Shown here piece by piece: positions 13,033 through 25,077 of a stretch of 64,000 bases of DNA. Numbering within the stretch: the stretch's first letter is position 1; each line of letters starts with the position of its first letter. The position numbers and the translations under genes are program-made. The stretch comes from Gerris lacustris (lineage: Eukaryota; Arthropoda; Insecta; Hemiptera; Gerridae), in NCBI GenBank assembly GCA_951217055.1, contig OX578277.1, positions 116,743,904 to 116,807,903 on the forward strand, given 5' to 3'. Under the pieces are notes generated by a model. It saw only the letters and a program-made list of their open reading frames with translations, was not told where the DNA came from and did no database searches.

Positions 13033-13130
13033 TTTGCGAGGAGTTTTATTTATTTTGAGGTGCTTAACCATCAGTCACTAGCTCCTTTACAACTTCCAAA
13101 TACAAACCTATAATAAGCTTTAAGATTTAT
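13033..13130 (-). mobile_element. Family Z retroposon 3' tail
   Basis: Read on the minus strand, it contains GACTGATGGTTAAGCACCTC and ends in an A-rich tail (AAAATAAATAAA). The same ~85 bases followed by a pure A tail occur at 58844-58962, also on the minus strand. Two copies ending in the same word plus A-rich tails suggest the 3' end of a LINE or SINE. The upstream body was not recognised. Confidence 0.5.
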
Positions 13131-14860
13131 TTAATCAAAATAATATTGAGTATAACTATGAATACAAATAATTTAGGGTAATGTAGATAGCTTGGACATA
13201 GATGTAGCTATATAAAATTGCCGAATGTTAAGCATAAGCTTTTAGCAATAAATTTGAACCATTTATTATAACGTGAAAAATAGTCTACGAGTTTTATGTT
13301 AGCTTGGCAATATTTACTGTCTCGCTTCGCTCGAACACAGTGTTCAGCGTCTGAACTATGTGGAATTCTCTGAGGAGAGTATATTATGATTCATCTCGCC
13401 CGACATCTGTCTCGTATTCCCCACCGAGAGCTAAGCATCTCCAATTTATTTATGATCATTTTTATTTATCTTTAATATCTATCTCATATCTTTATCATTT
13501 GTTCCTATCATTTACGGTGAATTATATTACTTTTCTTATATAATTTAACCTTGTAAGGAGCTGCTTTTTATTGTGTAATATCCTGTATGATTAATCAGTA
13601 ACTATGTATCATTTCGTTTGAATTTGTATAAAGACAGTTTATGAATTTGAGTTTAAATTTATTCTTTATTTATTTATTTCTTACAATTTCCTAAGTGTGA
13701 AATTGCCTATTTTGATTCATCTACGGTTTGGCAAGTTTTTTAAGTGGAACTTATTTGGCGGCGGTAGAGTGAATTTTTTCATATAGTGAAATCGTGTAAA
13801 GTTTGCGATTCGAGACTCGTCCAAGTGTAACATTTTTACAGATTAATTGTATTATATCTATTTAAAGACCAGCAAATCAAAACAAACATTTATTTTTATT
13901 GAAATAAATGGGGTTGCCTTAGCCTAGCAATATTTTTTTTTTTTTCAATTAAATTTCCCATAACCATTTCTTAATCCTGAAATAATAAATTCGTCAAAAA
14001 ATGAAAGAGAGCAATGCATTCTAGAACTTAAGTTTCACTTCTAATGCGTGAGAGCCTCACACATATTTTTTTTAAAGAACACATTGTGCAAAGATGAATT
14101 GGTAGAGAAAAGAAAGCAAATGATATATTTGTAAACAAGGCACCCTTCTCTTACATTTAACACTCTGCATGACAAACTTCTGTTAAAATATGTCAAACCC
14201 CCTAAAACATAAGCCCTTTGTTTTTCAGGAAGATATTTGAGGGTTTCCTATATTGCTCCTGTGTTAGGGATATTACTAAAAACATTTCTGAAAAATTTCA
14301 ATTTTTATATCGTTGGCTATATTTTCATACAGGTGCGTTATCGACAGTTTTATCATATCACAAATTTATGATTTTCCTGGTGGCACAACTTCCTGTAAGG
14401 ACTGCTATTTTACTATGTTTCTATCCTCTAGCTTACAAGCTATGGGAGGTATGCGATAGTTTTTTTTTTTATGTTAAAATCAATAACCGACATAGAAGTT
14501 GGGCTGATTGAACCTTGTTTCCCAAGAGGTCAAGTCTGGAATTAGAATAGGCTTTACATTCAGCTTGGTAGCTACATTCATAGTGGTTTAAATCTTGCTC
14601 CGCCAGTAAGCCACTAGCAGGACGTCGAGGTACCGCACCATTCCTTAGCTCTATTATTTTCCTCACAGCGTAAAACGGCCGACTGCAAAAGAGTTGTCTT
14701 GTGTCAGTCTCTGGTTTTGCACGACTCTTTGAGTTCTTTTATTAAATTTACGTTTTCATTTTTTTCGGCAACAATGATAGCCTTAAAGAGGCCGAAAGCT
14801 GATTCGAAAATGTAAATACAATATTTTACGTGGAGAGACTTTTTTTCAACCTTTACACAA
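13131..14860. other. Unassigned sequence
   Basis: AT-rich. Frames at 13358-13543 and 14218-14511 (97 codons) show no recognisable domain, and no repeat partner was found in the window. Confidence 0.35.
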
Positions 14861-14875
14861 ACACAAGTGTAGTTG

Positions 14876-15090
14876 GTACTTCTTTCGATTGTTACTCCCC
14901 TTATAAAAATCAGAGACGAGTAACAATCTAAAGAAGGTGCACGGAATCACCTTCTTTAGACTGTTACTTCCCATATAAAAACAGAAGTGTGATATTCCTT
15001 TGACCCAAAGTATATTGGAGTAAACATCACTTTGTCTTAATAGTTATTTTGACAAAGTCATTTATATTCTAAAAACCATTGGGGAGTAAC
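14876..15090. repeat. Small compound hairpin with repeated TTGTTACTCCCC word
   Basis: TCTAAAGAAGGTG and CACCTTCTTTAGA pair perfectly around an 8-base loop near 14931-14964. On either side TTGTTACTCCCCTTATAAAA and CTGTTACTTCCCATATAAAA repeat the same text. A further GGGGAGTAACAATCTAAA lies near 15081. It resembles a small palindromic MITE. Confidence 0.55.
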
Positions 15091-15112
15091 AATCTAAAAA
15101 AAAAAATACGTG

Positions 15113-16632
15113 TGTTGTCGTGGGACACCCGGTAGGAACGAAGTTCCTTGCGCTTTTCATTAAAATATAAATTATAAAATCGCTGTAATAACTACGTATG
15201 CATGGTGGAGTTAGAAAAGAGACAAAATTGAAAGTAACTAACTATTTGTACTAGCGGAGTTAAGGCAAAATTAAATGAAAATATTTTTATTATCTTTGAA
15301 GCAAGCGTCTTTCAATAAATAATGTATTGTATAATGAGAAAAAAGGTAATGATAAATTTATAGTTAAAGCAGATGGTTGTAGAACGAAAAAGAACTGTCC
15401 TCCCAGGCCCCGTCGGCATATTACTCCAATAAAATATTAAAATAAAAATCGGTCCGAGGCAACTCAGACAAACTTTCTCAAATACGAGTTCATAATTATT
15501 TAGCCCAGTGTTCTCCATTTATTAGATTTCGTATGTAAATTTAATTATTATTGAGCATTTCAATAAAATTTATCATAAAAATAACTTCTCCCGGGCGGGG
15601 AATCGAACCCGGCCTCTCTCGGTCCGCGTTTTAAGCTTTTATCTCAGGAACTAGATTTTCCCGGGAAAACGGCTTATATCGTTGGATTCGTATTTAAATG
15701 GACTATATTTTAGAATTTTTTAATCAAAATCGTCGGAACCGTTTTCGAGAAATAATTTTTTTTCACGTTTTTTCAGAGTTTTTGGGGGGTAGCGCCCCTA
15801 AATTTGGAGCTAAAATTCATTTCTCGATTTCGCCTCGGGGTATGATTATTCTGAACATGAATGCCAAATTTCTTCAAAACTGGTCCAGTAGTTTAGGCTC
15901 CAGGCGTCTGCACAGACGACAGACAGACATTTTTTAAAACCCACTTTTTTGGACACAAGGAACCTCAAAACGTGTAAATCCATCGAAATCTCAAAATCAA
16001 ATTTTCGCGCCATCACAATACTTTCTCTTTATATGAGAAAGTAAAAATATAAAATCATTAACTCACAAAAACTGCTTGTATCAGGTTGAAATGTTACATA
16101 CTTGTTTCAATTGTACTGTAAGTGATGTATAGAACGTTTCATTTAAATCTTTACGTTAGAACGTAAGATATCGGTAAAAACGTTGTTTTCTTTAATTATT
16201 TTAATCGGTTTGGTCCGCTTTAATAAATTTAGCGATCTTTATCACTTTATAGTAGTGTCAGTGTTCGTTTTACTAAAAAAAAATATTTATAAAAGTTGTT
16301 TGTCTCATTAAATAGATGAAGTTAGAATTTTTTCTCGTCCAAAAATTCCAATTTTAAATTCGAAGCTTACGTTTACGCGAGCGTTGCGCGTGAACGCAAC
16401 GCGCGGATAAAGTTGTCCAACGAACTTGTCCCGGACATTGGTAAAATGAACATTGTGTACCAAATTTCCACTAAGTCGGTCAACTTTTACACAAGTTATC
16501 GCCATCGGTAGATTTCGTGACGGATTTTGCGTGACGGTGATTTTGTGACGGTTATTTTGTGACGGTGATTTTGGTTGTTTTTTTCGGATTCACTCCCGGG
16601 CTCCAGAACGTGCCATAAGGAACTTCGTTCCA
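15113..16632 (+). mobile_element. Family A element, copy 2, split by a family C insertion
   Basis: It starts with the TGTCGTGGGACACC hairpin and GGAACGAAGTTCCTTG, and ends TAAGGAACTTCGTTCC at 16617-16632. The block order is the same as at 11154, but about 460 bp of family C sequence (15585-16043) is inserted in the middle. It ends with repeats of GTGACGGTGATTTTG before the terminal word. No coding capacity. Confidence 0.8.
15585..16043 (-). mobile_element. Family C repeat, fullest copy, with tRNA-like B box
   Basis: On the minus strand it runs CTTTCTCATATAAAGAGAAA, ATTGTGATGGCGCGAAAATT, a CTGTCTGTCGTCTGTGCAG tract, CTACTGGACCAGTTTTGAAG, ATTTCTCGAAAACGG, then CCGGGTTCGATTCCCC. That last word is close to the RNA polymerase III B box consensus GGTTCGANTCC. 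It is inserted in a family A element. Related copies are at 8367, 21480, 32140, 46388 and 58395. Confidence 0.7.
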
Positions 16633-17253
16633 AAAATAACACTAACCTAATATAATAAATAGCACAACCTAACTTGTAAGAAAACGAAGTGTGAGCAAGG
16701 ATTAAAGTCCCCTAAAAAAAACTACTGTTTTTACTTAAAAAATAGGGAAGAAAAGTCTAAAATATGGATAAGTAAATATATAAAATGAAAGAGCTTACTT
16801 TATTGGGCGGAGAAGGAGTGTTACCAGGAGTCGATGGCTTCTTCAATTCTGAAAAAAAAAAAAAAAAATAATAATAATAAATAGATAAATAGATAAATAA
16901 CACACCAACAAAATTTATTCACGAAAAAAGGCATTTGCAGCTCTAACCTACCTAGGGCTGTAGCAGAAATTTAAGTAAAACCTACATGAAGGTAATGTAC
17001 CAAAAACAAAAAATCACTAGCCCCAAATACCTTCTTCTTGAACAGAAATTTAGGATAAGGGAATTAAAATTTTTAAATAGTGAATTTCCAATATCAGAGG
17101 AATATACATATTTCTGTCCAATATATCATGATAAGTCCAAGTAGAAAAAACATTTAAAATAGTAAATTTAATATATATAATAGTCCAGGAGATAGCGTGC
17201 AAAAAGTGACTGACTAACATCAAGCTAGAATTTTGTGTATAATTATATCTTTT
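16633..17253. other. Unassigned sequence
   Basis: No gene recognised. An A-rich microsatellite with AATAATAATAAATAGATAAA lies at 16852-16900. Confidence 0.35.
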
Positions 17254-18374
17254 GGGTGTCGCGAGACACCCGGTAGGAACGAAGTTCCTTACACTTTTTA
17301 TTAAATATAAAATCACACTGCTAAGTACGTATACGTTGCTAACTACTCGTTCCAATAAATATTTTTGACTCAATTAGAAAATTATTATTAGTAAAATTAT
17401 TACATAAAACTTATTACAAAAATCCCTTGATCCGCTTATGAGCAATATTATTTTATTACATCAATTTATACTTATATATTTACAGTTTTACTGGTTAATA
17501 ATTTACATAGTCGGCACTGTCAATTTCTGACGATTCTCTTGGTGCACTTTCCATTTTAAATAATATCCGAATACTTTTCTCAATGATAGAATCAATACTT
17601 GAGCTTTGTTTTGTGGATAAATAGACAGGATAATTTGACAGGAAGAAGGAGTAAGAGAGAGAGAGAGTATAGTGAGAGAGAGATGGAAAGATAGAAGAGT
17701 TGGGATTGCGCACGAAAGGATACCAAACTAATTATAGTAGAGGGTGAATCACTCTACATTCTTAATATTCCACCTAGACTAACTACAAACCTCATACTTC
17801 CGCCATCAACATTTAAAAATTGTGAAATATATCACGTCACTGTTAAATAACTGCTGCTTGTATCAGGTTGAAATTTTGCATGCCTGTTTTAATTGTACTT
17901 TAGACGATGTGTATGAAGTTTTATTAAAATCGTTACGTTAGAACGTAAGATATCGGTAAAATCGTTGTTTTCTTTATTTAAAACGTTTAGGTCCGCTTTA
18001 ATAAATTTAGCGATCGGTGTCGGTGTTCGTTTTACTAAACAAATATTTATAAAAGTTGTTTGTCTCATTAAATAGATAAAGTTAGAGTGTTTCCCGTCCT
18101 AAAATTCCAATTTTAAATTTGAAGCTTACGTTTACGCGAGCGTTGCGCGTGAACGCTTGGGCGGATAACGTTGCCCAACGAACCTGTCCTGGGCATTGGT
18201 AAAACGAACATGTGTACCAAATTTCAACTAAGTCGGTCAACTTTTACATGAGTTATCGTCATCCGTAGATTTCGTGACGCTTTTAGCGTGACGGTGATTT
18301 TGTGACGGTTATTTTGGTCGTTTTTTTCGGATTCACTCCCGTGCTCCAGAACGTGCCATAAGGAACTTCGTTCC
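17254..18374 (+). mobile_element. Family A element, copy 3, with internal replacement
   Basis: It begins with the perfect hairpin GGGTGTCGCGAGACACCC and GGAACGAAGTTCCTTA, and ends TAAGGAACTTCGTTCC. After GTATACGTTGCTAACTACT the family text is lost until about 17850 (CTGCTTGTATCAGGTTGAAA), so 17350-17850 is foreign or highly diverged. That segment includes a GA-rich tract at 17640-17700. The module with GCGAGCGTTGCGCGTGAACG is present near 18135. Confidence 0.75.
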
Positions 18375-19514
18375 AAAAGTACCGTGTAGTTATTTCTTGC
18401 GGAGTTAGCTATTTATCCATTCTGTTTATTTTAATGAAGTCAATTTTTTTGTAGGAAAGTTGTTTCTAGTTTTCTGAGAGAGGCATCATCTGATTACTTC
18501 TCCATACAATACCATGTGCATGTGCATTTGTGCATCGAGGAAGCCGGAAAATGTTCTCATTTATAATTTCATCGGTTAACTTATGAGGCAATATGAATGA
18601 TTTCATACTCAACACTTTGTCGATATTATAAATGTGCAGGTGGTAAGTATACGAAACCAACTTATATAAACCTTGATTTAGCAAAAACTAGTAGTTATTG
18701 GGAGGGACTTGTAACGTTAATTACTTTTAGGAAGTAGTTATGCAAGATTAAAATACCGAAGAACAAATTCTTTAAGGGTGCGCGGACGTGTTTGATTTTA
18801 CAAAATTTCTGTTTTTGTCCGTAATATTAGAGATAAAAATACAATATTTCGTATCTGGGTTCATCAATATATTCTTCAATGCAGCCGCGAGCCCGATTTT
18901 TGATTTTCCCCTTTTTTCCCACTTAAGTGATTCTTAAATCCGATTCTATTTATTTTTTTAAAAATGTAGCTCGCGGCTGCAAAAGGCAATTATCTAAATA
19001 CTCTAAATCCCAAATTTCGTGCAAAAATATTAATTTTTAGAGCCAGGAGGAGTAATTTGGTAAACGGGGAAAAGTGGGATCGAGAGCTAGTGCAGTCTGT
19101 CGGATTTTTAGTGAACTAGGCTTTACTAACCCCCTCATTACCTTCCTATCGGAGGTAACTAAGAGATGGTTAGAGATGGTCAGTCTCTAATCTAAGGGAA
19201 ACATTCAAGCATAAACACGCTATGTTTACACACACTAAGATTCGGCCAAAATTATAAATATTTGTTATTCCAAAGTTTCATTCTATTTTTTTTTCTGATA
19301 ATTTTTGTTTGTTTACAACAGTATTTTGACTTTATATAATTTGAAATTCGTAATTAAAAAAAAATATATAAAAAAACATTGATTTTTTTTTACATTTTAA
19401 AAATATTTTTTTTACTATTTTAAAATTATGTTTTTTGAGATTTCAACTGAATTGTCCGTTTTAGCTAAACTTACTGAGAGGTTTTTACCATGAGGTTCGA
19501 TCATTGTATTACCC
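18375..19514. other. Unassigned sequence
   Basis: No gene or repeat partner was recognised; AT-rich with several A and T tracts. Confidence 0.35.
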
Positions 19515-20440
19515 ACATTGACAAATTTGGTTTATAAATACTTTCAAAATGTTAATTTCGGTTGAAAGGTTTGTAATTTAGGAACTCACCCGATATTTAA
19601 AATTTAATTTGTAAAGAGAGGGGATGAATATCAAGATTTGGTGGTAGGAATTATTTTTTCTTATTTACATGCCAGGGTTTTCTTTACCTTACTTTACTTT
19701 TCCTACCTAAAAAAGCAAAAAACATTTGATTCCATTTTTTGCTGACCCAAAAACTAAAGCTTACTTAACTAGAACGTCAAAACTTGAGAGAAAAATCAGT
19801 CTTTTAGCCCTTTTTCACACAAGGCAACTCGTCCGCCCAAGCAACTAGGAGGCCAGACACATGTGGCACAGTGAATACAGTTATATCCTGTCCTGGATCA
19901 GGGCGTGAATCTCTTCGAAGGATGGTCTTTACATGCGGAAATAATTGAAGAGTTTATCCTCGTGGCTTAGAAGTTTCGGATATAATTGTAAGAAAGCGCC
20001 TATTTCCCCTATTCTCTAACAAGGGAGGAACACACAATCTTCGACTAGATAAATTTCCTCCTTTATTGCTTTTCAGAAGAGCAAGCTCAAGAAGTACTCC
20101 TGCTTCCTCAGGTTCTAACATCGTACTGACCTTCCGTTGGCAAGAAAAGTTGAATCACCCAAGCTGCCTCGTGTGAAAGAGGACTAAATTGAGTTTTTGA
20201 GTCAGCAAAAAATTGAATGAAACGTTTTTTTGAGGGTAGAAAAAAGTAACGTAAAACCCGGGCATGTAAATAAAAAATTACTACCATCAAATCTTGATAT
20301 GCACCCCCCCCCCCCCCCCCCCCTCTTACAAATTAAATTTTAAATATCGGGTAAGTATCTAAATTACAAACCTTTCGAAATCAATATTTTGTATTTATAA
20401 ACAAAATTTGTCTAAAGGTACCGGTTAAAATGTTTGCAAT
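19515..20440. repeat. Degenerate fold-back, ~330-bp arms
   Basis: Words at 19530-19750, such as AAAGGTTTGTAATTTAG, CCCGATATTTAAAATTTAAT, ATCAAGATTTG and TTTTTTGCTGAC, recur inverted at 20190-20420. Arms are diverged by substitutions and a C run at 20307-20323. The spacer at 19850-20130 shows no gene. It is probably an old fold-back or two inverted copies of one repeat. Confidence 0.65.
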
Positions 20441-21479
20441 TAAGGAAATCACCCTTGTAGACTACTTTGCAGGGACCTGAATTGATTGACTGATTTATCT
20501 GTTAGAAATATACTAAAAAGTTTTAAAGACCTCATTTACCTAATATCTAAAAATTTTAGGTATCTTTTTAGTGAAACAATCAGAAGAATCTAAAGCTACG
20601 AGTATTTGAGGCGTTGCGTTGTTTTTATAAGTTGTGAATAGTTTACAGTTACTTTGTCCCATGGTCAAATAACAAAAATTAAATATTTTGTTGTTCTTGG
20701 AATCAGTTTCAGAGCTCAAGAATATGTAAAAATGCCATCATAATTAAAAGTGAAACCTATAATTTAAACGGTTTGCTAAGTTATTTATTACCTTTTTAAC
20801 GTTCATATATTTCATGTAAAACATTTACCTTTTTAGCGAATTCAAAACAATTCACTACTCTTAAATATATAAAAAAAAGATTGTGGCACTCGAGTCCAAT
20901 AATCCGATTATTTTATTCCGATCAAAAATCGTTCTATGAAATTTAGGATGTATAATAGGAAAAACACCTTTCTTTGTATTCTTTCATATCGTCTTCAAAT
21001 AATAAACATCATATAATAATCATTCTATAATAGTAATATTTCTAATAATAGTAATTATTGTTATTATCTCTTCATTATAACAATATAATTTTATCAACCA
21101 ATATTGATGTCAATAGTATTTTAATCTAGCTGAAGATGAAAAACCAATACATGTTAAAAAAAAAGATAGGAGCTAATCCTACTAGTTATCTGAAAATTGT
21201 GTTAGCCAATATACGACCACCCAAAATCACGTATAGGAGCCAATACGTAAACTCTCTTGAACAAACTGCCTAAAACTGACCAAAAAATAAATTAATATAC
21301 ATTTTATTCCCATCCATTACTCATCTAAGGGTACATGGGAAAAACAACAAGTCATATTTCGATCAATAAAGATTTAGTATAACTACGTCTGGCATCTCAA
21401 TACGTAGTCATGTGAAAAACTGAAAACATTCAGTTTTAGTGCGTTAAACACGTTATGGGGCAATACCCCCTTTAAACTT
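20441..21479. other. Unassigned sequence
   Basis: No gene or repeat copy was recognised. Confidence 0.35.
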
Positions 21480-21790
21480 CATGAAAAATCATGAAAAAAA
21501 AAAATATTTCTCGAAAACGGTTCCGACGATTTTGAAAAAAATTAAAATGTAGTCCATTTAAGTACGAAACTAACGATATAAGCCGTTTTTCTGGGGAAAA
21601 TCTAGTTTCTGAGAAAATAGCTTAGAACGCGGACGGAGAGAGCCCGGGTTCAATACCCCGCCGAGGAGAAGTTATTTTTATGATACATTTTGATGAAATA
21701 TTCAATAATAATTAAATGTAGCTATGAAAACTAATAAATGGATCGTATATGAGAAAGTTTGTCAGAGTTGTCTCGGACCAATTTTTCATA
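21480..21790 (+). mobile_element. Family C fragment with B-box-like word
   Basis: It contains ATTTCTCGAAAACGGTTCCG, then CGATATAAGCCGTTTTTCTG, then CCCGGGTTCAATACCCCG, then AGAAGTTATTTTTATGATAC. This matches the B-box half of the copy at 15585-16043 in inverse orientation. The (TCTG) half is absent. Confidence 0.65.
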
Positions 21791-22787
21791 TTCGAGGGCT
21801 AACTAAATAACTAAGAACTAGCTAAGAACCATGATAGTTTAAGATTATTATAAAGATTTTAGTATCGACCATGATTTTGCAACAACATAGACATGATATT
21901 ATAATATTCCAGACTAGACAAATTAAATTATTTCTAACATTTTCAATCTTCAAAAGTTCAAATAATCATAGTAAAATTATAATTTTCGAAAAATAAAAAA
22001 CTCAATATTATTTTTCTTACAAAAAACAAATAAAAGTACGACATTAATAACGCAAATAAAATCCATATAATTATGTCAGTTAAAAATGTAAATATTGTGA
22101 CGTTTTAGAAAACAGAAATAAATTTTTAAAAAATACTCAGACCTACATGGTAATCTAACCTTCCGTGAAATGTGATTGTCAGAGACATCTAGCGGCAAAA
22201 GTATGCAACAAGCTTTAGGGTATACGCAGCCTTAATTAAACAATCTTCACCAGGAAAACCTTGATAATATAAAATGATCTATAATTAAATCACAATTGAA
22301 AAACATTAACAGTTTATTATCGGAATGCATAAATTTGATTGCAATCAGCGTAGCATTCCGGAATGTCAAGTCTGGATTAACACGGATTAATTAACTGTTT
22401 TATCTAGTTTAAGTTAATAATTTTTTAATTAGTTGTACAAGTATCAAGTGGTAACTATTTGTTATTGTAAACAGACTAGATAAGTAGGCAGAGTGTGAAG
22501 GAGTAGAGAGAAGAAAGTGAGGTATGCCAAGGACAGCGTGGAGGCACTGATACTGTGAAGTACCGCGTTCACTGTACCTTCCTTTATATTCAGTGACATT
22601 GAAACAATCCAACTACCACACAACTATTTCCATAATAGAAATACCTCCAGCAAACAATCAACTCCTCTCGTACCCACAACAACACTCCTTCAACCTTTAC
22701 TGGGCAACTTTCAATGAAATAACTAACTTTGGTCCTGCAACAGCCCTAGAGGAACTAAGTCTGCCAATGATCTACAGTGTAAACCAA
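21791..22787. other. Unassigned sequence
   Basis: No gene or repeat copy was recognised. Confidence 0.35.
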
Positions 22788-23663
22788 CAGTGGCGTATCC
22801 GGAGAGGACCACAGAGGGCACGTGCCCCTCCCAGACCCCATATAGTTTTAAAAAAATTACCACCGTATTCTTTTTATTTTGTTCGCATATATTTGTTGCA
22901 TACATTTTTTAGGGTCCGTAGGCAAAACCAAGGACCCTTATATTTTGCTGCGTGTGTCTGTCCGTCCGTCCTCTCGCGTGCTCTCACGGCTACACCTTTC
23001 GCCCGATCACTTTGAAATTTAGCATGTATGTGTCTTGTACCTACCCACATATTTTAAAAATATAGCTACTTAAAAAAAATATTTTTCAAAAACATTAGGG
23101 TAAAAAAACTTAAGGGTTAAATTTTTTTTATTTTTTTTCGACACCGTGAGGGGTATCATATGGGTACGTCGAGCTGATTACAAAAATATATAATTCTTTG
23201 GATATAATTTTGATAGGGCGAGCGTAGGCAAGTTTGAAGTGGGTGTGAAACGTGTCCCCCCATCTATCTCGCTTATGTGAAGTGCAAAAAATCTGAAAAA
23301 ATTCCTGAACATTCTTCGACCAAAAGTAAAGATACCACTTTTTGGAAATTTCGAAAAAAAAATATTTTTTTTTTTATATTGACAAAATACGTTTTTTTTT
23401 TATTATTATGGGCTTTTCGATGTATTTATATGGTTGTAGTCCGGTTCAGTGGCAAAAAAATACTTTATCAGAGTGTGTTTTGAGAATATCAGACCCTTAG
23501 AATGGTTCAAAGTAAGCTTTGTAGCATTTTAAAAAACACTGTTTATACACTACTTATTATTTCCAAGTCATGTGAAAAGAACAAGTAGTTCCCTTTTCTT
23601 GTTACCACTTCAAACTGAGAGTGTGCACCCCCCCCCCCCCCCCCCCCCCAGGCCTAGCCGCTG
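22788..23663 (+). mobile_element. Composite: hAT-type end pair with a family D insertion
   Basis: It starts CAGTGGCGTATCCG like the element at 2326. It closes with AAGTAGTTCCC text, a ~23-base C run and GGCCTAGCCGCTG, which matches the right part of that element but lacks the last TIR bases. Between them, 22909-23540 is a family D copy. The right end is truncated and no target duplication remains. Confidence 0.65.
22909..23540 (+). mobile_element. Family D element
   Basis: It begins with TTAGGGTCCGTAGGCAAAAC, itself able to pair with the following AAGGACCCT, then a GTCTGTCCGTCCGTCC tract. The body contains GTTGTAGTCCGGTTCAGTGG and TGTGTTTTGAGAATATCAGA. The copy at 43641-44358 is the same element inverted. 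The far end, seen there as CACACACTTGACCTGTTTAT-type text, is missing here. The frame at 23277-23483 is not supported by any conserved domain. Confidence 0.7.
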
Positions 23664-23711
23664 AGCCATCCTACAACAAGTGTAGAGCCAACCTACAACA
23701 ATGAGTATCCC

Positions 23712-23835
23712 AACATAGAGTATCCTAGAGCAAATATTTTCTTATTCTTGGGTTTTCTAAAAAAGTCATTCTGTATAAAATCCTGCTTGTTCTTTAACCT
23801 CTAAAAAGAATAGCATTTTCTTGATGTCATGTGTA
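23712..23835 (+). repeat. Fragment related to the 6.0-kb hairpin arm
   Basis: The text around TCTTATTCTTGGGTTTTCTA and CTGCTTGTTCTTTAACCTCT resembles 6050-6150 (TATTGGGTTTTCGCAAAAAT, GGTTGTTCTTAAACCTCTTA). It is diverged but in the same order, ending near the same TGTGTACA word. Confidence 0.5.
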
Positions 23836-24364
23836 CAGGGTGATCAGTTTCTTGACAACTTTACAAAATTTCCAACTGTAAACAACCATTATTTTGGACG
23901 GTATATTAAATATTATTTTATTTCATGAAAATAAACAAATTACTTACAAATCAAATTATAAGCTACTATTAGAAAACAACTAAGTATCTCTTTAGCTATA
24001 TTATAGGTAATTATTTATTCTAATTCTTACTCCAAGATATCTTAAACAAAACATTTTTTCTGAACGTCATTAACGTTTTGCTTCAGATACCCCATAAAAA
24101 GTCCCTGATTATTACACCTAGGAGGCCATGGAACTGGACCATTTGCCATGGACCATCCAGCGAACTTTCATTTATCCATTCTGGAATGGATTCGGTTGAA
24201 AGGGACGGGTACAACACTACTGAGGTTTCTCTGATACTTGTTTTCTAATCAGGTGTACAGTGTAGAGATTAGCATTATTCGACTTGTGATGCGAAACAAA
24301 AACTTTGTAATATTCACATATTAGCTTATTATTTGGAAGAAAATTAATAAATAGCTTGGTTATT
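23836..24364. other. Unassigned sequence
   Basis: No gene or repeat copy was recognised. Confidence 0.35.
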
Positions 24365-24475
24365 CGGTGAAATTTTCTTCAAGACGGGGTTAAGTCCGTT
24401 GCTTCGCTTTCAAAACTGGAACGAAACGTCGGACTTGAACCCCTTCCTAACGCGGGTTTCACCGGAAAAATAAAG
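24365..24475. repeat. ~110-bp hairpin
   Basis: CGGTGAAA and GGGGTTAAGTCCG on the left pair with CGGACTTGAACCCC and TTTCACCG on the right, with a short unpaired segment between. It is GC-richer than its surroundings. It could be a minimal palindromic MITE; no second copy was seen. Confidence 0.55.
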
Positions 24476-24737
24476 TTTTCTATTGGCAGGTATGGATTCA
24501 TTTAGGGGTTTCTGTTAGTGAGTGGTCTCCGGAATTTTCTGTTTGAGGCTAAGGGGAGTAATTTGTTTATTATACGAATTCTAGTGTGAGTGTAATATTT
24601 TTTAATTTTAAGAAAATGATGGTCTTAATTTTTTTCTTTTCCACCTTGAATTTCTTGGATTTTAAATTCTTGATATACTTTGTTGCGTTGGGATTTATAC
24701 TTCGGATATTCCAATAGGATGTGAGTTATATTTTATT

Positions 24738-25020
24738 TTTAGGGTTTTGTAGATACTTCTCAAAAACCCTTATGCCAGGGTGATGTGTCCGTCTGTCCGT
24801 CGCTCTTTGGTTCATGGGGCCCGAACCGTTCAAGCTATAGAGCTGAAATTTGAAACACTGGCGTAACTTTTGGACCCAAACATGTATAGCATCATAATGG
24901 TGAATTAGTCCAATCGTATAATTGTATTTAATGCATCTTGCATGGTAACTTCTCAATTTGTATACTAATTTTGATTGTATCCGTACGTGGTAGATTTCCA
25001 AAACCTATGGTTTAAGGGGA
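24738..25020 (+). mobile_element. Family F repeat
   Basis: It starts TTTTTAGGGTTTTGTAGATA and AAAAACCCTTATGCC (a terminal hairpin), followed by GTCCGTCTGTCCGTCGC, then CCGAACCGTTCAAGCTATAG and GCTGAAATTTGAAACACTGG. The same start occurs at 36703 and, alone, at 49236. No coding capacity. Confidence 0.6.
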
Positions 25021-25077
25021 ACTTTTTTGAAAATTGATTTGAAACTTCTTGCTTTTTCTGGTTCTTTTTGGAGTTTT

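Noticed and set aside
14218..14511. 97-codon frame as a possible membrane protein exon
   Set aside because: No recognisable domain, AT-driven Phe/Leu/Tyr content, and the reported start is not an ATG (TTG).
15600..15625. tRNA gene suggested by a B-box word
   Set aside because: No full cloverleaf with acceptor, D and anticodon arms could be drawn around it at this site or at 21656 or 62571.
22593..23015. 140-codon frame across the start of the composite hAT/family D stretch
   Set aside because: It spans the junction between unique sequence and two repeat families, so it cannot be an ancestral protein; no domain seen.
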